From: PMG-095 sp049324695
GTDB lineage: Bacteria; Myxococcota_A; Polyangia; Polyangiales; Polyangiaceae
Length of the DNA stretch: 64,000 nucleotides
NCBI GenBank assembly: GCA_049324695.1
Contig: JBMOMJ010000043.1
Span: 39,557-103,556 of the forward strand
Reading direction: 5' to 3'
The position numbers and the translations under genes were made by a program. Shown one piece after another: positions 34,028 through 43,509 of the stretch (positions are counted from its first letter, which is position 1; each line of letters opens with the position of its first letter). Under the pieces are notes generated by a model that saw only the letters and a list, made by a program, of their open reading frames with translations, ran no database searches and was not told the origin of the DNA.

Positions 34028-34774
34028 ATGCAGCGCTCGCGGTCGTTCGTGCGGTTGGTTTTGCCGAGTTGCGTGGCACTTCTTTTCGTCTGGAACTGCA
34101 CTGTCAAAGTCGAAAACAATGACGGCGTGGGCGGTTCCGCGAGCGGCGGCGCAGCCAACACGTCCGGTGGTGCCACGACGGGTGGTGCGGACGTCACGAA
34201 GGGCGGTTCGACGTCGGGCGGTAGCGCGACGACGTCCGGAGGCAGCGCGACGACGTCGGGCGGCTCCAGCAACGCTGGTGCCGGTGGCGTTCCCAATGCA
34301 CAGGGCGGTGCTGCGGGCGCAAGCGACGCTGGCGGCGGTGGCATGGGTGGCGCGGGCGGCGCAACCAGCCTAGACGCGTGCGAAGACTGCCTGCTTGCGA
34401 ACTGCGCTGCCGAGCTCGAAGCGTGTTTGGACGATGTGCGTTGCTACAACGACGATCCTAACTTTCCAGGACAGTACCAGGACATGGTCGTGTGTATGGA
34501 GGGGGAGCGTGAGAGCAAGTCACTGACGCGAGCCGATGTCGTCGACTGCGGCATCGCCATCGCGAGAAGCCAGAACTCCACTAGCGATGCGTGGCCGCCC
34601 GATGACATGGCAATCACGACAACTGATCTCATCAATTGCATGGCGACAGGTGAGACCAACAAGCCGAACAACAGTGGCTGGTCCGATGGGGATCGAGATG
34701 TGCCGACGGATCCAATCAGCCAAAAATGGGCACCGAACAGCTGCGCCAAGACTTCCTGCACTTCGCAGCTGTAG
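34028..34774 (+). CDS. Lipoprotein with Gly-rich tether and Cys-rich head
   Basis: 248 residues. A signal peptide (SCVALLFVWNC) has its lipid-type Cys at about residue 24. A 90-residue tether of GG[AST]-type repeats follows (residues 34-112). The C-terminal 135 residues contain CEDCLLANCAAELEAC and then CYNDD, VCMEG, DCGIA, NCMATG and CAKTSC, so the head is disulfide-rich. A TAGGAG ribosome site precedes the ATG. Function unknown. The tether is of the same type found in seven other lipoproteins of this window. Confidence 0.75.
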   Translation: MQRSRSFVRLVLPSCVALLFVWNCTVKVENNDGVGGSASGGAANTSGGATTGGADVTKGGSTSGGSATTSGGSATTSGGSSNAGAGGVPNAQGGAAGASDAGGGGMGGAGGATSLDACEDCLLANCAAELEACLDDVRCYNDDPNFPGQYQDMVVCMEGERESKSLTRADVVDCGIAIARSQNSTSDAWPPDDMAITTTDLINCMATGETNKPNNSGWSDGDRDVPTDPISQKWAPNSCAKTSCTSQL

Positions 34775-34798
34775 ACGTCCCACGGGGAAATCTTCGCG

Positions 34799-35470
34799 AT
34801 GAAACGAAGCCTAAGCATTCCTGCCCTCGCTTGGCTCGCGCTGGCGAGCACGGCGCTGCCTGCATTCGCCGCCGATCCGGAAGCGATTCGGCAGAAGCTC
34901 GAAAAGATCAAAGCGGATCGCGAGAAGGCGCGCGCTGCAGCTCGCGCTCAGGCATCGCAACAACCAGCGCCGCCCCCTCCGCCCACTGCGACCACGCCGC
35001 CACCGCCTCCGCCGAGCGCGACGGCGACGGCAGCGCCCACGGCGACGGCAGCGCCAACCGCTTCGGTGGCTCCCACGGCTTCGGTCGCGCCAAAAGCGAG
35101 TGCGACGCCGCCCGCGGGTTCGGCTTCAGCGGCGCCTTCGGGTTCGGCGGCTCCGCTACCGCCCGGCCTCGTCGAGATCGAGCAGCTTCGCAAGACGCGA
35201 CCGGATCGCAAGCGGCGCGAGGCGGTGGGTTTGCGGGAGCGTTGGGGAGAGCTCGTGCGATCGGATCCGGGCAAGGCCGAGCTGAAGCTCCACGCTCAAC
35301 GGCTCGCGTACCTGCAGCGCATTCGGCAGCTTGCAGAGTCGCGCAACGACGCGAAGTTGGTCGAGAGCGTGGACAAGCTCATCACCGAAGAGGAGCGACG
35401 CAACGCGAATGCGATGAATGCGTTGCGCACGTCGGCACCTGCCGCCGCGCCCAGCGGAGGTAAGCCATGA
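34799..35470 (+). CDS. Exported Ala/Pro-rich coiled-coil protein
   Basis: 223 residues. A Sec signal peptide (SLSIPALAWLALASTALPAFA) is cut before ADPEAIRQKL. A charged helix follows, then a Pro/Ala/Thr-rich stretch (60-120), then a basic helical region (QLRKTRPDRKRREAVGLRER to the end) likely to form a coiled coil. It overlaps the next small lipoprotein gene by ATGA, so the two are co-translated. Presumably a periplasmic structural protein; no catalytic motif. Confidence 0.75.
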   Translation: MKRSLSIPALAWLALASTALPAFAADPEAIRQKLEKIKADREKARAAARAQASQQPAPPPPPTATTPPPPPPSATATAAPTATAAPTASVAPTASVAPKASATPPAGSASAAPSGSAAPLPPGLVEIEQLRKTRPDRKRREAVGLRERWGELVRSDPGKAELKLHAQRLAYLQRIRQLAESRNDAKLVESVDKLITEEERRNANAMNALRTSAPAAAPSGGKP

Positions 35471-35772
35471 CTCGTGCGAAGTTCGCCATGGTCTGTGTGC
35501 TCGTGTGTGCCGTCGGTGGCTGCAAGGCGCTGCTCAAGAAACGTGAGCAGCTGACGACCGAAGCGAGCGCTACTGCGGCCGCACCTTCGGTGCCGGCGCC
35601 GGTAGTGGCACCCCCACCCGCTGCAGTCGCTTCAGCTGCTCCCGCGCCAGCTGAAAGCGACGACGGCGTTCCCACTTCCCAAGACTTCGAAGACGAAGCG
35701 TTCGAGAAGGTGACGGCTGCCAACTTCAAAGCCGAGCTTCAACGCCTGAAGAAAGAGATCGAAAAGAAATAG
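35467..35772 (+). CDS. Small lipoprotein with C-terminal charged helix
   Basis: 101 residues. The signal peptide ends at lipobox AVGGC (about Cys19). An Ala/Pro/Val-rich spacer (30-65) precedes an acidic then basic amphipathic helix (FEDEAFEKVTAANFKAELQR) at the C-terminus. The start codon overlaps the stop of the preceding gene (ATGA). The long helix could pair with the coiled coil of the upstream product, so a small two-protein envelope complex is plausible but unproven. Confidence 0.75.
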   Translation: MTRAKFAMVCVLVCAVGGCKALLKKREQLTTEASATAAAPSVPAPVVAPPPAAVASAAPAPAESDDGVPTSQDFEDEAFEKVTAANFKAELQRLKKEIEKK

Positions 35773-35902
35773 TGTTGGCGTCGGCCGCGCTTGGTAGCGG
35801 TGGCCCCGCTACCAGCGCGAGCAATGTGATCGTGCAAGCCACGTTGTGCGACATGCTCACCTGAGTTTGACGCTGCTGTGAGGCGCCGCGGAGCATGGTA
35901 CG

Positions 35903-37051
35903 GTGAACGGGCTGGTTCTCACCAGCGCCAATGCTTCTCAAAAACACCTCAGGGGCTCCGTGAGCGAAAATCGTCGCGGAGACGATCTGCGCGTACGCGT
36001 CGGGTTTCGTGTGCGCTTCACATCGATCGATCAGCTGGTGATGGCGTTCACCGGCGATCTGTCGCGTGGTGGCATGCGCTTGAACTCACCGCGCACGGTC
36101 GACGTGGGCACGCGGGTCTCGGTAAACGTAACGCTTCCCGATGCCGGACCGGAGATGACTGTGCTGTGCGAGGTGGTGAACGTTGCGCCGCACAAGTCTG
36201 GTGAAGGCTACAGCGTTGGGGTGAAGTTCGTCGATCCCAACGGCGAATTCCAGCAACGCGTCGAGTGGTACATTCTCAATTCGGAGCCAGCCGAGCAGCA
36301 GTTCGGTCAGCACCCGCACCGGCGCAAGTTGCGGCTGGTGGTTGCGGACGACGATCGCTTGCAGGCGGAAGCCACCGCGCGACCTTTCATCGAGCGCGGC
36401 GACATCGTGCGCTTGGCGGCGGACGGGCTGGAGGCGCTAGGCCAGTGCTTGAAGGAGCCGCCGGATGTGTTGCTCACCGATGTGCACATGCCGAAAATGG
36501 ATGGCTGGCAGCTTTTGCGCATGGTGCGCGCGCGGCCGCAATTGGCTCGCATGCCGGTGTTGTTCTTGACGACCTTGGCGACCGAGAGCGATCGCCTGCT
36601 CGGTTACCGTTTGGGGGTGGACGACTACTTGGCGAAGCCGTGCGCGCCGGACCAGCTATTGGTGCGCATCGAGCGAGCAGCGCTGCGTGCAACGCAGGCC
36701 GCGCGCTCCAATGAGTCGCACGACCCCGGCGCGCTGCGCGGTGATTTGGAGCTCGTAGGGTTAGCGTCAGTGCTTTCTTTCCTCGAGCTCGAGCGAAAGA
36801 GTGGAATCGTGCGGGTAGGACCGCTGACCAATGGAGTCATCTATTTGCGCGACGGCGCGCCCGTACACATCGCGGTCGATGGTGTGCCCGACAACGCTGC
36901 GCCGGAAGAACGTTTCGTCCCGCTGGTTTCCGCGCGTCATGGGCGCTTCGAGTTTCGTCCCGGCGCCGTCGATCGCGAGGACACGGTGAAGCGCTCGCTC
37001 GGCATGCTGCTGCTCGAGTGCGCACGCCGCGCGGACGAAGCCGCGCGCTGA
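35903..37051 (+). CDS. PilZ-receiver-DUF4388 regulator
   Basis: 382 residues from GTG 35903 (GTG 35960 after an AGGGG is an alternative). PilZ domain about 25-125 with the RxxxR-like start and DLSRGG (52-57), expected to bind cyclic di-GMP. Receiver domain about 143-262 with D149/D150, phospho-acceptor Asp193 (LLTDVHMPKMDG), Thr224 and Lys245. A DUF4388 (PATAN-type) domain spans about 280-375 (GDLELVGLASVLSFLELERK). There is no DNA-binding part. It links cyclic di-GMP and phosphorylation, probably to motility or polarity. Confidence 0.88.
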   Translation: MNGLVLTSANASQKHLRGSVSENRRGDDLRVRVGFRVRFTSIDQLVMAFTGDLSRGGMRLNSPRTVDVGTRVSVNVTLPDAGPEMTVLCEVVNVAPHKSGEGYSVGVKFVDPNGEFQQRVEWYILNSEPAEQQFGQHPHRRKLRLVVADDDRLQAEATARPFIERGDIVRLAADGLEALGQCLKEPPDVLLTDVHMPKMDGWQLLRMVRARPQLARMPVLFLTTLATESDRLLGYRLGVDDYLAKPCAPDQLLVRIERAALRATQAARSNESHDPGALRGDLELVGLASVLSFLELERKSGIVRVGPLTNGVIYLRDGAPVHIAVDGVPDNAAPEERFVPLVSARHGRFEFRPGAVDREDTVKRSLGMLLLECARRADEAAR

Positions 37052-37112
37052 GTTCACACTGACTTTTGGCCTAGTTCGCAGGGGACTTTTCGGCGCGCCC
37101 GATCCATGAATA

Positions 37113-38393
37113 ATGCGCGCGCTCGACTCCCGCGACATGGCTCGCCTTCGTTCGCTCGTTCAGCTCCTGTTGCTGGTGATGTTCTCGCTGTGTGCCCGCA
37201 GCGCGTTTGCGCACGGCCTGGCCATGGATCAGCTGATTTTGAGGCCGGATTTTCGCGAACGGCAGCTGCGCGGGCAGATCACCTTCAATCCGCACCATAC
37301 GCGCCAAGACAACCAAGCCGGTGACGAAGCCATCCAGCGCAGTGTGATCGCCGCGCTAGAAGACGCTGTTGCCATCGAGATAGACGGTAAACGTTGTCCC
37401 ATCGCCTTCGAGCTTCGCGAGTTGTGGGCGCCGGCCGGAGCAACCGTGGGCGACATCGTGAACCTGAGCTGCCCGCTTGCCCCCGGCGCGCGCGAGATGC
37501 GTGTGTTCGCCGCCAAGTCGCTAGCTACCCTGGTGGTTTCGGTGGACATGCCAAATCAGCGGGGCGCGGCGCTGTCGCACAGCGTGCTGATCCGCGGCGG
37601 TGAGCTCACTCCTTCTTACCGTTTCGGCGAAGCGGCGCGCGATTGGCGCGAAGGGGGAGCGGATCAATTCTTGTCGGAAAGTGCTGCGGTGCCGAGCAGC
37701 GGGGGCCCCCAAACCCCCCAAAAAAATCAGCTCACGCCGCCGAACGAGGTTTCCCGCGCAAAGACACTGGGCAGTGCAGCCGACGCGAACGCCGCGCCGA
37801 CGAATGGCGAGTCGGGCTTCGAACGAGCTAGTGGCTTCGATTTGGCCGTGCGTTACCTGCGCTTGGGTTTCGTACACATCCTGCCGCTCGGTTGGGACCA
37901 CGTGCTCTTCGTAGCGGGCCTGGTGTTGGGCGCGGGGCGACGTTGGCGGCGGCTGTTGCTGGAGCTCAGCTGTTTTACGCTAGCGCACACACTGACGTTG
38001 GGGCTCGGCGCGCTGGGCTGGGTGGTGTTGTCCCCGCGGCTGGTGGAGCCGCTGATTGCCTTTTCGATCGCGTTCGTGGCGTTCGAGAACCTGCGTGGTC
38101 ACGTGGGAGCGCGACATCGACTGCTTTTGGTAGTGGGGTTTGGTTTGCTTCACGGGCAGGGTTTCGCCTCGGCGCTGATGGAAATTGGGCTGAATCGGCA
38201 GACCTTTCTGCTCAGCTTGGTTTCGTTCAATTTGGGCGTGGAGCTCGGGCAACTCGTGGTGGTGCTGGTGCTGTCGATCTTGTTGTTCGCGATTCGCGAC
38301 GAGCACCAGCTGCAGCGCTACGCGGTGCGTCCTGGCTCGCTGGTGATAGCGGCCGTGGGCCTCGTTTGGGCCATCCAACGTTTGTTCGCTTGA
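37113..38393 (+). CDS. HupE/UreJ-family membrane protein
   Basis: 426 residues. A signal peptide (to about ARSAFAHG) is followed by an exported domain of about 200 residues (PDFRERQLRGQITFNPHHTR) and a Pro/Asn-rich spacer. Then come six or seven membrane helices (RYLRLGFVHILPLGWDHVLF, LSCFTLAHTLTLGL, GFGLLHGQGFASALMEIG). The HIxPxGxDHxLF and LHGxGFA motifs are those of HupE/UreJ_2 proteins, proposed to move nickel, cobalt or other ions. ATG 37137 is another possible start. No hydrogenase or urease gene is near, so the cargo is unknown. Confidence 0.85.
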   Translation: MRALDSRDMARLRSLVQLLLLVMFSLCARSAFAHGLAMDQLILRPDFRERQLRGQITFNPHHTRQDNQAGDEAIQRSVIAALEDAVAIEIDGKRCPIAFELRELWAPAGATVGDIVNLSCPLAPGAREMRVFAAKSLATLVVSVDMPNQRGAALSHSVLIRGGELTPSYRFGEAARDWREGGADQFLSESAAVPSSGGPQTPQKNQLTPPNEVSRAKTLGSAADANAAPTNGESGFERASGFDLAVRYLRLGFVHILPLGWDHVLFVAGLVLGAGRRWRRLLLELSCFTLAHTLTLGLGALGWVVLSPRLVEPLIAFSIAFVAFENLRGHVGARHRLLLVVGFGLLHGQGFASALMEIGLNRQTFLLSLVSFNLGVELGQLVVVLVLSILLFAIRDEHQLQRYAVRPGSLVIAAVGLVWAIQRLFA

Positions 38394-38594
38394 GGCGCGC
38401 TGGTTCGGTTGAGGCGCGCTGGTTCGTGTTCTGACGTTTGCTCGTCTGATGGGAATATTTCAGCGAAGCGAGCATGTGCGAGTCCGCCGCGCGTGAGAGC
38501 AAGGTTCAGAACCTTTCACCCCTTTCAGTAGCAGAGCGCTTCATCTGGGTTTCGCAACTCCCCTCGCACGAGGCGCGCAACTGGAGACATGTGA

Positions 38595-40871
38595 ATGAGA
38601 TACCGCGGGGATCCTGGGTACTGGTCTGCCTTGTTTCTGCTTTCCGCTAGCGTTGGCTGCAGCGGCACCGACAACTCGGGCGCAGGCTCAGGCGGCAGAA
38701 TGTCCGGAGCCGGAGGCAAGACTTCGGGAGGCACTACTTCGACGAGTGGCGGCAACTCGAGCGGTGGGAGTTCATCCGGAGGTTCGAACGCGGGCGGCTC
38801 CGCCAACGGTGGCTCGACGAGTGGTGGTTCAACGAGCGGTGGTTCAACGAGCGGTGGGAACACTAACTCCGGTGGGAGCAGCATGGGCGGGGGCCAGTCG
38901 ACGAACGGCGGCACGAGCGCAGGCGGTATGTCTGGCGCCTCGCAGGGCGGTGGCCTCGCACAAGGCGGAATGAAGTCCGCGGGTGGAAGCTCGAGCGGAG
39001 GCACGACGAGCAGCAACGGCGGTGCGACGAGTGGTGGCACCAACAGCGGCACTGGCGGCGCGAATTCGTCAGGGGCTGGCGGCGTCCCTACCGGTGGCAA
39101 CGGCTTTTACCAAATGGAGCGGCTCAATCGCGGCGTTGTTGCCGTGCAGGTGAGCGGCGGCATTTACGTGGGCTGGCGCATGTTCGGCTTCGAGTACGAC
39201 GCGCAAAACCCTGCCAACGTCTCGTACAATGTGTATCGCGGCGGCGCGAAGATCGCGACCGTTACCAACAGTACCAATTACTTGGACGCGAGCGGGACCA
39301 GCACGTCGCAGTACACCGTGCGAGCCGTGATTGGCGGCACCGAAGGCGCGAACTCCGAGAGCGCGACACCGTGGGCGCAGAACTACTTGCGCATTCCGCT
39401 GACGCAGCCGTCGAGCATCTACAGCGCCAACGATGGCAGCGTGGGTGATGCCGATGGTGACGGCGTTTACGAAATATTTTTGAAGTGGGAACCCAACGAC
39501 GCCAAGGACAATTCGCAAGCTGGCGTTACGAGCAGCGTGTTCATCGACGCGATTCGTATGAACAGCATGGGCACGCGGCTTTGGCGCATCGACCTGGGTC
39601 CCAACATTCGCGCCGGCGCGCATTACACGCAGTTCGTGGTCTATGACTTCGACGGCGACGGCAAGGCCGAGCTCGCGTGCAAGACAGCGCCGGGCACGAA
39701 GGATGGTACGGGCGCTTACCTGCACACGGGGCCCGCCGCCAATGACAACGACTCCACGATTTATCGCAACGCCGATGGTTATGTGCTCAGCGGACCCGAA
39801 TACCTGACGGTGTTCAACGGCCAAACCGGCGCCGAAATGGCGACCGTAGCGTTCGACGTACCGCGCGGGACGGTTTCATCCTGGGGTGACGGCTACGGAA
39901 ATCGCGTCGACCGCTTCTTGGGCGCGGCTGCGTACCTCGACGACAGCGGGCTCGCGAGTTTCATCATGGCGCGCGGCTATTACACGCGCACCACGTTGAC
40001 GGCCTGGAACTTCCGCAATGGCACGCTCTCGCAACTATGGAAGTTCGACAGCAATCAGACGCCGAATGACGGCAAAGGCCACAGCTACACGGGCCAGGGC
40101 TCGCACAGCATGACCATCGCCAACGCCGACGACGATCCCGGTCAGGAAGTGATGTACGGCGCCATGGAGGTCGACCACAACGGCAAGGGCCTGTGCTCGA
40201 CCGGCTACAATCACGGTGACGCCGAGCACGCCGGAGATTTGGTACCATCGCGGCCGGGCATCGAGTTCTTCATGTGCAACGAAGACGGCTCGCGCCCGGC
40301 GTACCACGTGCGCGACACGCGAACCTGCGAGATCATCCAGCAGGGTCCCGTGAATGGTGCCGACACCGGTCGCTGCGTCGCCGGTGACATTCTCGCGAGC
40401 AACCCGGGTGCAGAGATGTGGGCATCCAGCACGAATGGCCTAATCTCCAGCACGACGAACGCGAACGTGGGTAACAAGCCGGGCTCGAGCAACTTCCTCA
40501 TTTACTGGGACGCGGACGAAACGCGCGAGCTCGAGGACGGCACCTCGATCACAAAGTACGGTGGTTCGTCGTTGCTGAGCTGCTCGCAGTGCGCTTCCAA
40601 CAACGGCACTAAGTCGACGCCGACGCTCACCGCAGATCTGCTCGGCGACTGGCGCGAAGAAATCATCTGGCGCGAGTCGAACAACACCGGGCTACGGCTT
40701 TACACGACCACGGCTGTGACCACACGGCGCATCTACACGCTGATGCACGACCCGCAGTACCGCATGCAGGTGACGGCCGAGCAGACGGCGTATAACCAGC
40801 CGCCGCACCCCGGCTTCCACATTGGAAGTGGCATGGCGGCGCCGCCGGTGCCGAACATCAAAGTAAAATAG
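38595..40871 (+). CDS. Rhamnogalacturonan lyase, polysaccharide lyase family 11, surface lipoprotein
   Basis: 758 residues. A lipoprotein signal (YWSALFLLSASVGCSG) is followed by about 125 residues of GG[ST]-rich tether, then the PL11 catalytic domain from about residue 170. PL11 features are clear: NRGVVAVQVSGGIYVGWRMF, DGSVGDADGDGVYEIFLKW, DFDGDGKAELACKTAPGTKD, YLTVFNGQTGAEM, GQGSHSMTIANADDDPGQE, LLGDWREEIIWRE and TLMHDPQYR. The acidic loops bind calcium. The enzyme cuts the rhamnose-galacturonate backbone of pectin by beta-elimination, probably at the cell surface. Its neighbours are unrelated, but a second pectin lyase lies at 61524. Confidence 0.93.
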   Translation: MRYRGDPGYWSALFLLSASVGCSGTDNSGAGSGGRMSGAGGKTSGGTTSTSGGNSSGGSSSGGSNAGGSANGGSTSGGSTSGGSTSGGNTNSGGSSMGGGQSTNGGTSAGGMSGASQGGGLAQGGMKSAGGSSSGGTTSSNGGATSGGTNSGTGGANSSGAGGVPTGGNGFYQMERLNRGVVAVQVSGGIYVGWRMFGFEYDAQNPANVSYNVYRGGAKIATVTNSTNYLDASGTSTSQYTVRAVIGGTEGANSESATPWAQNYLRIPLTQPSSIYSANDGSVGDADGDGVYEIFLKWEPNDAKDNSQAGVTSSVFIDAIRMNSMGTRLWRIDLGPNIRAGAHYTQFVVYDFDGDGKAELACKTAPGTKDGTGAYLHTGPAANDNDSTIYRNADGYVLSGPEYLTVFNGQTGAEMATVAFDVPRGTVSSWGDGYGNRVDRFLGAAAYLDDSGLASFIMARGYYTRTTLTAWNFRNGTLSQLWKFDSNQTPNDGKGHSYTGQGSHSMTIANADDDPGQEVMYGAMEVDHNGKGLCSTGYNHGDAEHAGDLVPSRPGIEFFMCNEDGSRPAYHVRDTRTCEIIQQGPVNGADTGRCVAGDILASNPGAEMWASSTNGLISSTTNANVGNKPGSSNFLIYWDADETRELEDGTSITKYGGSSLLSCSQCASNNGTKSTPTLTADLLGDWREEIIWRESNNTGLRLYTTTAVTTRRIYTLMHDPQYRMQVTAEQTAYNQPPHPGFHIGSGMAAPPVPNIKVK

Positions 40872-40925
40872 CGGGCTTTCAGCAGCCTGCTCGCGCCGCC
40901 GCTGGCGCGTGATAAGGCTCCGGGC

Positions 40926-42227
40926 GTGCTTCAACGAGCGCAGCCGATTGCCCCGCGCGTAACCACTGAAATCGAGTCACAAGCCAGCTTGCCCTGGCTC
41001 GTGCGGTTACGGTGGCTGGCGCTCGCGGGGCAAATCGTTGCGCTTGCCTGCGCTCGCTTTTGGTTTGGCATCGTGTTGCCACTGCCGGCGATCGCGGGCC
41101 TCGTGTTGGTGATGGCAGGCTCGAACGTCGCGTTGGCGCTGTGGCTGCGCAGGAATTCCACCACGACTTCTGCGGAAGCCGTCGTGGGCGGGCTGCTGGT
41201 GCTAGACACGGTGCTGCTCACGTTGTTGCTCGCGTTGTCGGGCGGGCCCATGAACCCGTTCAGCGTGCTGTACCTGGTGCACATCACGCTCTCGGCCGTA
41301 GTTCTGGGCGGCGCCTGGACCATGTGGATCGCTGCGCTGTCGGTCGCGTGCTTCGCCGCACTGTTTGCTGCACCGGAGGGCTTGGCGGATCCGCATGCAC
41401 ACGCCGCGTTGATGGCGCACCACCTGCAAGGCATGTGGGCGGCGTTCACGTTGGCCGCGCTGCTCACTGCTTACTTCGTGCGACGCATCAGCAGCACCAT
41501 TGCGATGCAACGCGAGCGCATCGCTGCGCTGCGTGAAGGCGCAGCGCGCAACGCACGACTGGCTTCGCTGACGACGTTGGCGGCCGGCGCAGCGCACGAG
41601 CTCGGCACGCCGCTCGGCACTATCGCAGTGGCGGCACACGAGCTCGAGCTGTCCCTCGCGCGTGTTGGTGACAACGAGCTCGCCGACGACGCCCGCCTCA
41701 TCAGCGACGAGGTGGAGCGTTGTCACGATATTCTCGCCAAAATGGGCTCGCGTGTCGGAATCGAAGACGCCCTCACGCGCAGCATTGCCGAGGACGAATT
41801 GAGGCAGCGGCTTTGTGCGCGCTTCGATCGCGAACGCGCGCGCCGCATCGTGGTGGAGCCGGCGCCCGGGCTTGCACCCATTTGCGCTCCGGTCGAGGAG
41901 TTGCTGCATTCGCTGTACGCACTCGTAAAAAATGCACTCGACGCAAGCCCAGCCGACGCGATCGTGCGCGTTAGGTTGACGGCGGAGCTGGGCAGCATCG
42001 CCATCGCCGTGGAAGACAACGGTGCCGGCATGGACTCGGCGGTGCTTTCGCGCGCTGGTGAGCCGTTCTTCACCACGAAAGATCCGGGGCGTGGTCTTGG
42101 TTTGGGGTTGTTTCTAACGCGCGCGTTCGCCGAAAGTCAGGGCGGCGAATTGGTCGTCGAATCGGAGCAAGGTCGCGGCACGCTGGCTGTTCTGCGGTTG
42201 CCGCGCGTTCACGGAGCTCAGGCATGA
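40926..42227 (+). CDS. regB: RegB/PrrB-type redox sensor histidine kinase
   Basis: 433 residues with about six N-terminal membrane helices (25-190). The GGPMNPF motif (106-112) is the RegB quinone-sensing loop. The phospho-acceptor is His224 in AAHELGTPLGTI. Cys266 in VERCHDIL lies where RegB has its redox-active Cys265. The ATPase domain has the usual N-box (LVKNALDASP), G1 DNGAGMD and GRGLGLGLFL. It shares an ATGA overlap with the regulator gene. In proteobacteria this pair controls redox-responsive energy metabolism. Confidence 0.9.
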   Translation: MLQRAQPIAPRVTTEIESQASLPWLVRLRWLALAGQIVALACARFWFGIVLPLPAIAGLVLVMAGSNVALALWLRRNSTTTSAEAVVGGLLVLDTVLLTLLLALSGGPMNPFSVLYLVHITLSAVVLGGAWTMWIAALSVACFAALFAAPEGLADPHAHAALMAHHLQGMWAAFTLAALLTAYFVRRISSTIAMQRERIAALREGAARNARLASLTTLAAGAAHELGTPLGTIAVAAHELELSLARVGDNELADDARLISDEVERCHDILAKMGSRVGIEDALTRSIAEDELRQRLCARFDRERARRIVVEPAPGLAPICAPVEELLHSLYALVKNALDASPADAIVRVRLTAELGSIAIAVEDNGAGMDSAVLSRAGEPFFTTKDPGRGLGLGLFLTRAFAESQGGELVVESEQGRGTLAVLRLPRVHGAQA

Positions 42228-42760
42228 CAGCTGTTCCCGATTTCTTGTTGGTGGACGACGACGAGCGCTTTCGCGAGCGCCTGCTGAAGGCGTTCAAGCA
42301 CCGTGGGCTCGCCGCGGAAGCCGCCGCCAACTATGACGAGGCGCTCACTCTCGCGAAGAGCAAACCCTATCGCCGGGCGCTCATCGATCTACGCATGCCA
42401 GGGCCAGACGGGCTCGCGTTGTTGCGCGCGCTGCTCGAGCACGACCCGGAGCTCCACGTGGTGGTGCTCACTGGCTTCGGCAGCATCGCGACAGCGGTGG
42501 AAGCCATGCAGCTCGGTGCGCGCAGCTACCTGACGAAACCTTGTGATGCTGACCGCATTCTAGCGGCGTTCAGCTCCGAATCGCAGCCCTCCGAAGCCGA
42601 GCACGTCTTCGAAACGCCAACGCTGGCGCGTATCGAACGCGAGCACATCGAGCGTGTGCTACGCGAATGCAGCGGCAACATCTCGAAGACAGCGCGCGTG
42701 CTCGGCATCCATCGCCGCACGCTGCAATACAAGCTCGCGAAGTTTCCCGTCAGCCGCTAG
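42224..42760 (+). CDS. regA: RegA/PrrA/ActR-type response regulator
   Basis: 178 residues. Receiver domain with acidic pocket LLVDDDERF (9-17), phospho-acceptor Asp55 (ALIDLRMPGPDG) and Lys in YLTKPCDAD. The C-terminal Fis-like helix-turn-helix (SGNISKTARVLGIHRRTLQY, then KLAKFPVSR) is very close to RegA/PrrA. The start overlaps the kinase stop (ATGA). It is expected to bind DNA when phosphorylated by the kinase next to it. The Kazal-domain lipoprotein gene ends only 6 bases away, convergently. Confidence 0.92.
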   Translation: MTAVPDFLLVDDDERFRERLLKAFKHRGLAAEAAANYDEALTLAKSKPYRRALIDLRMPGPDGLALLRALLEHDPELHVVVLTGFGSIATAVEAMQLGARSYLTKPCDADRILAAFSSESQPSEAEHVFETPTLARIEREHIERVLRECSGNISKTARVLGIHRRTLQYKLAKFPVSR

Positions 42761-42766
42761 GGGCTG

Positions 42767-43354
42767 TTACTTTTCGGGGCAGCCGCCTTCGTTTCTGACG
42801 CCGCTGCCGGCCGCTGCGGCCTCGCAACTATTGCCGTACACGTTGTAGTCACAGCCGCAGACGGGCATGTAGATTTGGGGGCAGCCTTGGGGTCGCGGCT
42901 TGCACGTCGATTGGGCGTCGGCAGCGCCACAGTATTGGCCCGCGACGTAGGCGCAGTATTCGGTCGCCGTGCAGGTGTCTCCGGCGCGTGCTCCGCAAGC
43001 GAGACCACCGCCGCTGCCGGCATCTCCTGCTGCGCCACCACTGCCTGGAGCGCCGCCCGCGTTGGTGGTACCGCCTTTGCCGAGAGCGCCGCCGCTGCCG
43101 GTCGCGCCGCCTTTGCCGGTGGTTGCTCCGCCGCTGTTCGTTGCGCCACCGGTCGCATTGGTGCCGCCCAGCGCCGTGATGCCGCCGCCAGCGGTCGTGC
43201 CGCCGAGTGCTGTGTTGCCGCCGCTGGTACCGCCGGAACCTGAGCTCTGCCCAGCACTACCACCTTGGCTATCGCCGTTGTCGGCGTTTCCACCGCACGC
43301 AACGGCTAGCGCGAATACAGCGCACAGGGCACCTCGTTGCGATACGACTCGCAT
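42767..43354 (-). CDS. Kazal-domain lipoprotein with Gly-rich tether
   Basis: 195 residues from ATG 43354. The signal peptide ends with lipobox (VFALAVAC). A 95-residue GG[ST/A/N]-rich tether follows. The C-terminal 75 residues contain CTATEYCAYVAGQYCG, then CKPRPQGCPQIYMPVCGCDY and NVYGNSCEAAAAGSG, the pattern of Kazal-like serine-protease inhibitor modules. It could block host or prey proteases at the cell surface. Kazal modules in bacteria are uncommon; whether the reactive loop inhibits is unknown. Confidence 0.8.
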   Translation of the reverse strand: MRVVSQRGALCAVFALAVACGGNADNGDSQGGSAGQSSGSGGTSGGNTALGGTTAGGGITALGGTNATGGATNSGGATTGKGGATGSGGALGKGGTTNAGGAPGSGGAAGDAGSGGGLACGARAGDTCTATEYCAYVAGQYCGAADAQSTCKPRPQGCPQIYMPVCGCDYNVYGNSCEAAAAGSGVRNEGGCPEK

Positions 43355-43509
43355 ACTCCCAAGCGTAACCCACACGCCTCACAGCGCTAGTATGAGCTTC
43401 GAATGGCTCGCACGAATTCGGAATCGTCGCCGCTCTGATCGGGCCGGAGCGGCGACGTTCCTCGGACGTGCGAGTTTTGCGGCGCGCCTCGCAGAGCTCG
43501 CGGCAGCGC

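Noticed and set aside
39069..39824. Minus-strand frame inside the PL11 gene
   Set aside because: Shadow of well-conserved catalytic regions.
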